DNA of 64,000 nt, taken from assembly GCF_014066305.1 (NCBI RefSeq), contig NW_023501077.1:124001-188000 (forward strand), given 5' to 3'. The notes beneath the pieces were generated by a model. The model did no database searches. It had not been told where the DNA came from and saw only the letters and a list, made by a program, of their open reading frames with translations. Both the position numbers and the translations under genes were made by a program. The DNA comes from Letharia columbiana (lineage: Eukaryota > Ascomycota > Lecanoromycetes > Lecanorales > Parmeliaceae). This document shows, piece by piece, positions 63,002-64,000 of this stretch; position 1 is the stretch's first letter; the number at the start of each line of letters is the position of its first letter.

Positions 63002-64000
63002 CTAGGAGATGGCAACGACGGCAGGTGCGACCATTTCTTGCTCTGCAATCTCCCCACCAGCTTCTGTCTCGGCCCACGAACCCCACAACCCTCTTTTCGC
63101 ACGGATGCGTAAAGGTCCGGAGAGAGTGTCTTCAGCTTGCTCAACCTTGACAGCATCTTTAGTTGCCAATACTAGCACTTCGAAAAACATCTTCGTTGCA
63201 TCAACTTTGCTGGTGGTATCTTCAGGGAGCAGCTGCTGGAACAGGATGTTGGCCTTCTTCTGCTGAGATGGGCTGCCGTCGGCGGAGGATCCAAAACGGT
63301 CACGGAGAAGGTGTACTGCATGCTTTGTGCCCTGAGACACAGCTCCTTGCTCCATTGGGTGCAACAAAGGAGCAGTGGTGTCGTCGAATTGATCTCTTGC
63401 AGCCTCATCGTCTTCTTCATCGTCTTCGCGTCCGGCCAAGCCAGGACCTTCATCATCATGCGCAGGAAGGAAGCCGTCATCGGCTGGAAGGTCAATCGCT
63501 GCAGATTGCTCTCGTGCTGCAGCACCGCCGCCAAGGCCAAGACCTTCATCGGAAGCGCCGAACATGTCGTCCTCGGGGATCTCGAGTTGCGGCATATCGT
63601 CCATGCCTGCTTGGGCTTCGTCCTCGCCGACATCCGCGACACCACTGTCACGCTTTCTCTTCAACTCGCCTGATTTTCTGACTACCTCGATAGATAAGAT
63701 GCCTCTGAGCTCGGGTGCCCATCCCTTGGCCCGACCTTCGCCCATAATATTTGAAACAAAGTCGCCGTTCTTCTGCATGTTCATCAAGTTCAACAACATC
63801 GGGTCTCGGGACAAGTAGGAAGCTGGCTTAAGAATCGCTGATCTATCTACCTGTTGCTGCTTGATCTGAGTCGAAGAGAGCATGGTTTCTGAGTCTGTTT
63901 GAATGATTTTCCTTTTCTTAGCTTTATGGGTCGCTTGGTGCATTGAGGTTTCCTCTCCCTCTTCGTTGATGTTGGTAGCATCAAAATCGCGCACAACACT
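63002..64000 (-). CDS. RAD21: Cohesin kleisin Rad21/Scc1/Mcd1, C-terminal part
   Basis: The reading frame is open to the window edge (333 codons), so the N-terminal Smc3-binding domain lies outside. Visible: a central acidic, low-complexity region, a conserved block ending GILSIEVVRKSGELKRKRD, and the C-terminal winged-helix domain that binds Smc1 (VHLLRDRFG, ILFQQLLPEDTTSK, DATKMFFEVLVLATKDAV, IRAKRGLWGSW). SIEVVR fits the separase consensus [S/D]-x-E-x-x-R and sits at a conserved position, so it is a good candidate cleavage site. Family knowledge: Rad21 closes the Smc1-Smc3 ring and is cut by separase at anaphase. No introns are needed in this part. Convergent with the Gal80-like pseudogene. 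Confidence 0.95.
   Translation of the reverse strand, partial: SVVRDFDATNINEEGEETSMHQATHKAKKRKIIQTDSETMLSSTQIKQQQVDRSAILKPASYLSRDPMLLNLMNMQKNGDFVSNIMGEGRAKGWAPELRGILSIEVVRKSGELKRKRDSGVADVGEDEAQAGMDDMPQLEIPEDDMFGASDEGLGLGGGAAAREQSAAIDLPADDGFLPAHDDEGPGLAGREDDEEDDEAARDQFDDTTAPLLHPMEQGAVSQGTKHAVHLLRDRFGSSADGSPSQQKKANILFQQLLPEDTTSKVDATKMFFEVLVLATKDAVKVEQAEDTLSGPLRIRAKRGLWGSWAETEAGGEIAEQEMVAPAVVAIS

Overview
The window is filamentous-ascomycete (Pezizomycotina) chromosomal DNA. The coding blocks have ordinary GC content and genes with short 47-54 nt introns. Between them lie long, extremely AT-rich blocks in which CpA and TpG have almost vanished and TpA dominates, the footprint of repeat-induced point mutation (RIP). 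The species cannot be fixed from the sequence alone. No tRNA, rRNA or CRISPR array was recognised.

Layout. 1-7621 is a gene block: the 3' part of an NDR/LATS-type protein kinase gene (minus), an Hst2-like sirtuin (minus) and the Golgi tether subunit COG4 (plus), with a 299-bp MITE in the shared hst2/cog4 promoter. About 7.7-18.6 kb is RIP-degraded: a 5'-truncated Ty3/Gypsy chromovirus, a unit repeated three times, three MITEs and two copies of a 1.4-kb element with inverted ends. 18.65-24.6 kb is a small gene island with two convergent genes for translation fidelity, SUA5 (t6A tRNA modification) and RQC2/TAE2 (ribosome quality control). 24.6-61.0 kb is a transposon nest. 61.0-64.0 kb returns to genes: a broken Gal80-like oxidoreductase and the C-terminal part of the cohesin kleisin RAD21/SCC1 (minus, running off the window).

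The most interesting object is the nest. A second Ty3/Gypsy element (about 26.8-60.99 kb) was hit in its 5' LTR by a DNA transposon spanning 26861-53011. That transposon has matching inverted ends, a TA target duplication and a readable but RIP-riddled Plavaka-like (CMC superfamily) transposase. The transposase gene was then split by a complete 7.1-kb Gypsy chromovirus (43350-50472, two 275-bp LTRs, ATAAA target duplication). Removing that insertion leaves a Plavaka-type element of about 19 kb, much larger than its transposase needs. It holds about 14 kb of unidentified degraded sequence, including a 2.8-kb segment present twice. Two 560-570 bp MITEs elsewhere in the window carry the same ends and are evidently its deletion derivatives.

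All gene models are hand-spliced from conserved protein reading and splice signals. All transposon assignments rest on reading through RIP stops and on repeats visible inside the window; no database search was possible.
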